Assembly (NCBI GenBank): GCA_011390955.1 | Contig: JAABRM010000006.1 | Span: 124,001-188,000, forward strand | From: Oscillatoriales cyanobacterium | GTDB taxonomy: Bacteria; Cyanobacteriota; Cyanobacteriia; Cyanobacteriales; Laspinemataceae | Length of the DNA stretch: 64,000 bases | Reading direction: 5' to 3' | Part shown: piece after piece, positions 62,848 through 64,000 of the stretch | Layout: every line of letters begins with the position of its first letter | Numbering within the stretch: the stretch's first letter is position 1 | Position numbers and translations under genes: made by a program | The notes under the pieces: model-generated | The model's database searches: none | The model's input: only the letters and a program-made list of their open reading frames with translations | Told to the model about the DNA's origin: nothing

Positions 62848-64000
62848 ATGTTGCTGTCCCTGCGAATTGAAAATTTGGCTTTAGTTGACCATCTGGAATT
62901 AGAATTTGGTCAAGGTCTTAATGTCCTAACCGGGGAAACTGGCGCTGGTAAATCAATTATTTTGGATGCGGTGGATGTGGCGTTAGCGGGGAAAGTTAGC
63001 GGACGCATGATTCGCACGGGTACAGAGCGATCGCTCGTGGAGGCGACTTTTGCGGTGACACCATTGGTGGCGGAATGGTTACGAGAACAGGAAATCGATC
63101 CCCTAGATGGCAAGTGGTTGGTAGCGAGTCGGGATCTGAGTATGAATCGAACTGGGGCGATGCGGAGTCGTTCTCGACTCAACGGCATTTTGGTGAATCG
63201 AAAAATGATGGATTCCTTGCGCGATCGCCTCGTGGAAATTACCGCCCAAGGTCAAACCGTGCAACTGGGGCAACCCGCGAAACAACGAGACTGGCTGGAT
63301 GCTTTTGGGGGCGCCGACTTAATTCAGCAACGGCAAGCGGTCGCAATAGCATTTACCCATTACAGCAAATGTCAAGAAACCTTAGAAAATCGGCGGAAAT
63401 CAGAACAACAACGGTTACAACGCTTAGATGTCCTGCAATATCAAGTCAGAGAACTCAGTGAAGCTGCTTTAACCGATCCGGAAGAATTGCACCAGCTTGA
63501 ACAAGAACGCCAGCGTCTCAGTCATGTGGTGGAACTGCAACAACAAAGTTATCAAGTTTATCAAGCACTTTACCAAAACGATCGCGGGTCGGAAGCCGCA
63601 GCGGATCTCCTCGGTCAAGTGGAGTCCACGATCGCCGACATGGTGCAATATGATGCCGAATTACAATCGGTTTTGGATTTAGTGAAAGAAGCCTTAACCG
63701 ATGTGGTGGAAGCGGGACGGCAAATGAGTCGCTATAGTGCCAGTTTGGAAGCGGATCCCGACCGTCTCGAAGAAGTGGAACAGCGAATTAATGAACTGAA
63801 AAAGATTTGCCGCAAGTATGGCCCCACCTTGCCAGAAGCGATCGCCTATTACCACCGCATTGAAACAGAACTCGCGGCAATCACCAGTGGTGAAGAATCT
63901 TTAGAAAAATTAGAGCAAGTCTATGAACAAGCTTACCGGGAACTGAAAAATCGTTGTAGCCAGTTAACCGACTTGCGTCGAGTGGCGGCGAAAAACCTCG
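62848..64000 (+). CDS. recN: DNA repair protein RecN, 3'-truncated by the window edge
   Basis: SMC-like ATPase of double-strand break repair. ATG 62848 gives MLLSLRIENLALVDHLELEF, the conserved start. The Walker A motif GETGAGKSIILDA follows, then VEATF, LNGILVNRKMM-type NRTGAMRSRSRLNGILVNR in pieces, and the coiled-coil arm (LEQERQRLSHVVELQQQSYQ, YSASLEADPDRLEEVEQRI in pieces). The frame is open to the last base of the window (384 codons plus one base), so roughly a third of the usual ~570-590 residues is missing, including the C-terminal ATPase half. Confidence 0.93.
   Translation, partial: MLLSLRIENLALVDHLELEFGQGLNVLTGETGAGKSIILDAVDVALAGKVSGRMIRTGTERSLVEATFAVTPLVAEWLREQEIDPLDGKWLVASRDLSMNRTGAMRSRSRLNGILVNRKMMDSLRDRLVEITAQGQTVQLGQPAKQRDWLDAFGGADLIQQRQAVAIAFTHYSKCQETLENRRKSEQQRLQRLDVLQYQVRELSEAALTDPEELHQLEQERQRLSHVVELQQQSYQVYQALYQNDRGSEAAADLLGQVESTIADMVQYDAELQSVLDLVKEALTDVVEAGRQMSRYSASLEADPDRLEEVEQRINELKKICRKYGPTLPEAIAYYHRIETELAAITSGEESLEKLEQVYEQAYRELKNRCSQLTDLRRVAAKNL

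Overview
The window reads as chromosome of a filamentous, Oscillatoria/Phormidium-like cyanobacterium. The cyanobacterial assignment rests on psbX, ycf66, an SLH-OprB porin, CcsB, CofH, a KGK-family protein, a DUF4335 gene and many GCGATCGC (HIP1) octamers. The genus is inference. No rRNA operon, CRISPR array or prophage is visible. One tRNA, tRNA-Leu(GAG), is present. Both ends cut genes: a PAS-histidine kinase on the left and recN on the right.

Layout. 0-7 kb: housekeeping genes (sppA, type 2 IPP isomerase, a pstS-like lipoprotein, pyrR) separated by low-complexity arrays and a MITE-like element swollen by a 68-bp tandem repeat. 7-13 kb: an accessory block with a giant RTX/FG-GAP/Ig-like secreted protein, whose 5' end is interrupted by a palindrome carrying an in-frame stop, and a DUF29 gene, bracketed by partial direct repeats. 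13-20 kb: cbiB, an Rrf2 regulator, an IS607-type element (intact tnpA, twice-frameshifted tnpB), a metallo-beta-lactamase-fold hydrolase, and ribF overlapping a MoxR ATPase. 20-31 kb: TPR-GT61 glycosyltransferase, DUF1537 sugar-acid kinase, RTX/Calx-beta protein, DUF4335, mutS2, queE. 31-36 kb: a dipeptide-type ABC permease, a seven-bladed WD40 protein and poorly known genes. 36-44 kb: the most unusual region, with an outer-membrane-barrel protein carrying four helical repeats and three tandem paralogous secreted proteins. Each paralog has a conserved structured 190-210 nt leader and its own terminator. 44-52 kb: a second Rrf2 gene inside an inverted repeat array, porin, accC, tRNA-Leu, yggT, psbX, ycf66. 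52-64 kb: two TolB-like lipoproteins (one frameshifted), an HtrA-like protease with PPC domains, a GT2 glycosyltransferase, cofH, a DUF3352 protein, ccsB, a KGK-family protein, recN.

The repeat landscape is the second main theme. I can delimit at least three MITE-like families by terminal inverted repeats (TAAGTAG-type, four copies; ATACCAAAT-type, two; ATAGGACTTACGCA-type, two), a palindrome family matching ATTCCC-N8-GGGAAT, AGAAACCGGGTTTCT hairpins, TAGGGTGGGC hairpins, and composite arrays of TTGGTTG / ATTGATA / GGGCAGAGGAGC units next to many genes. Several of these have entered coding sequences or displaced gene starts, so some longest-ORF starts are wrong; corrected starts are given.

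Most genes stand alone or in pairs. Likely transcriptional couples are rrf2-cbiB, ribF-moxR (4-nt overlap) and tnpA-tnpB (14-nt overlap). All assignments come from reading motifs by eye; no database search was run.
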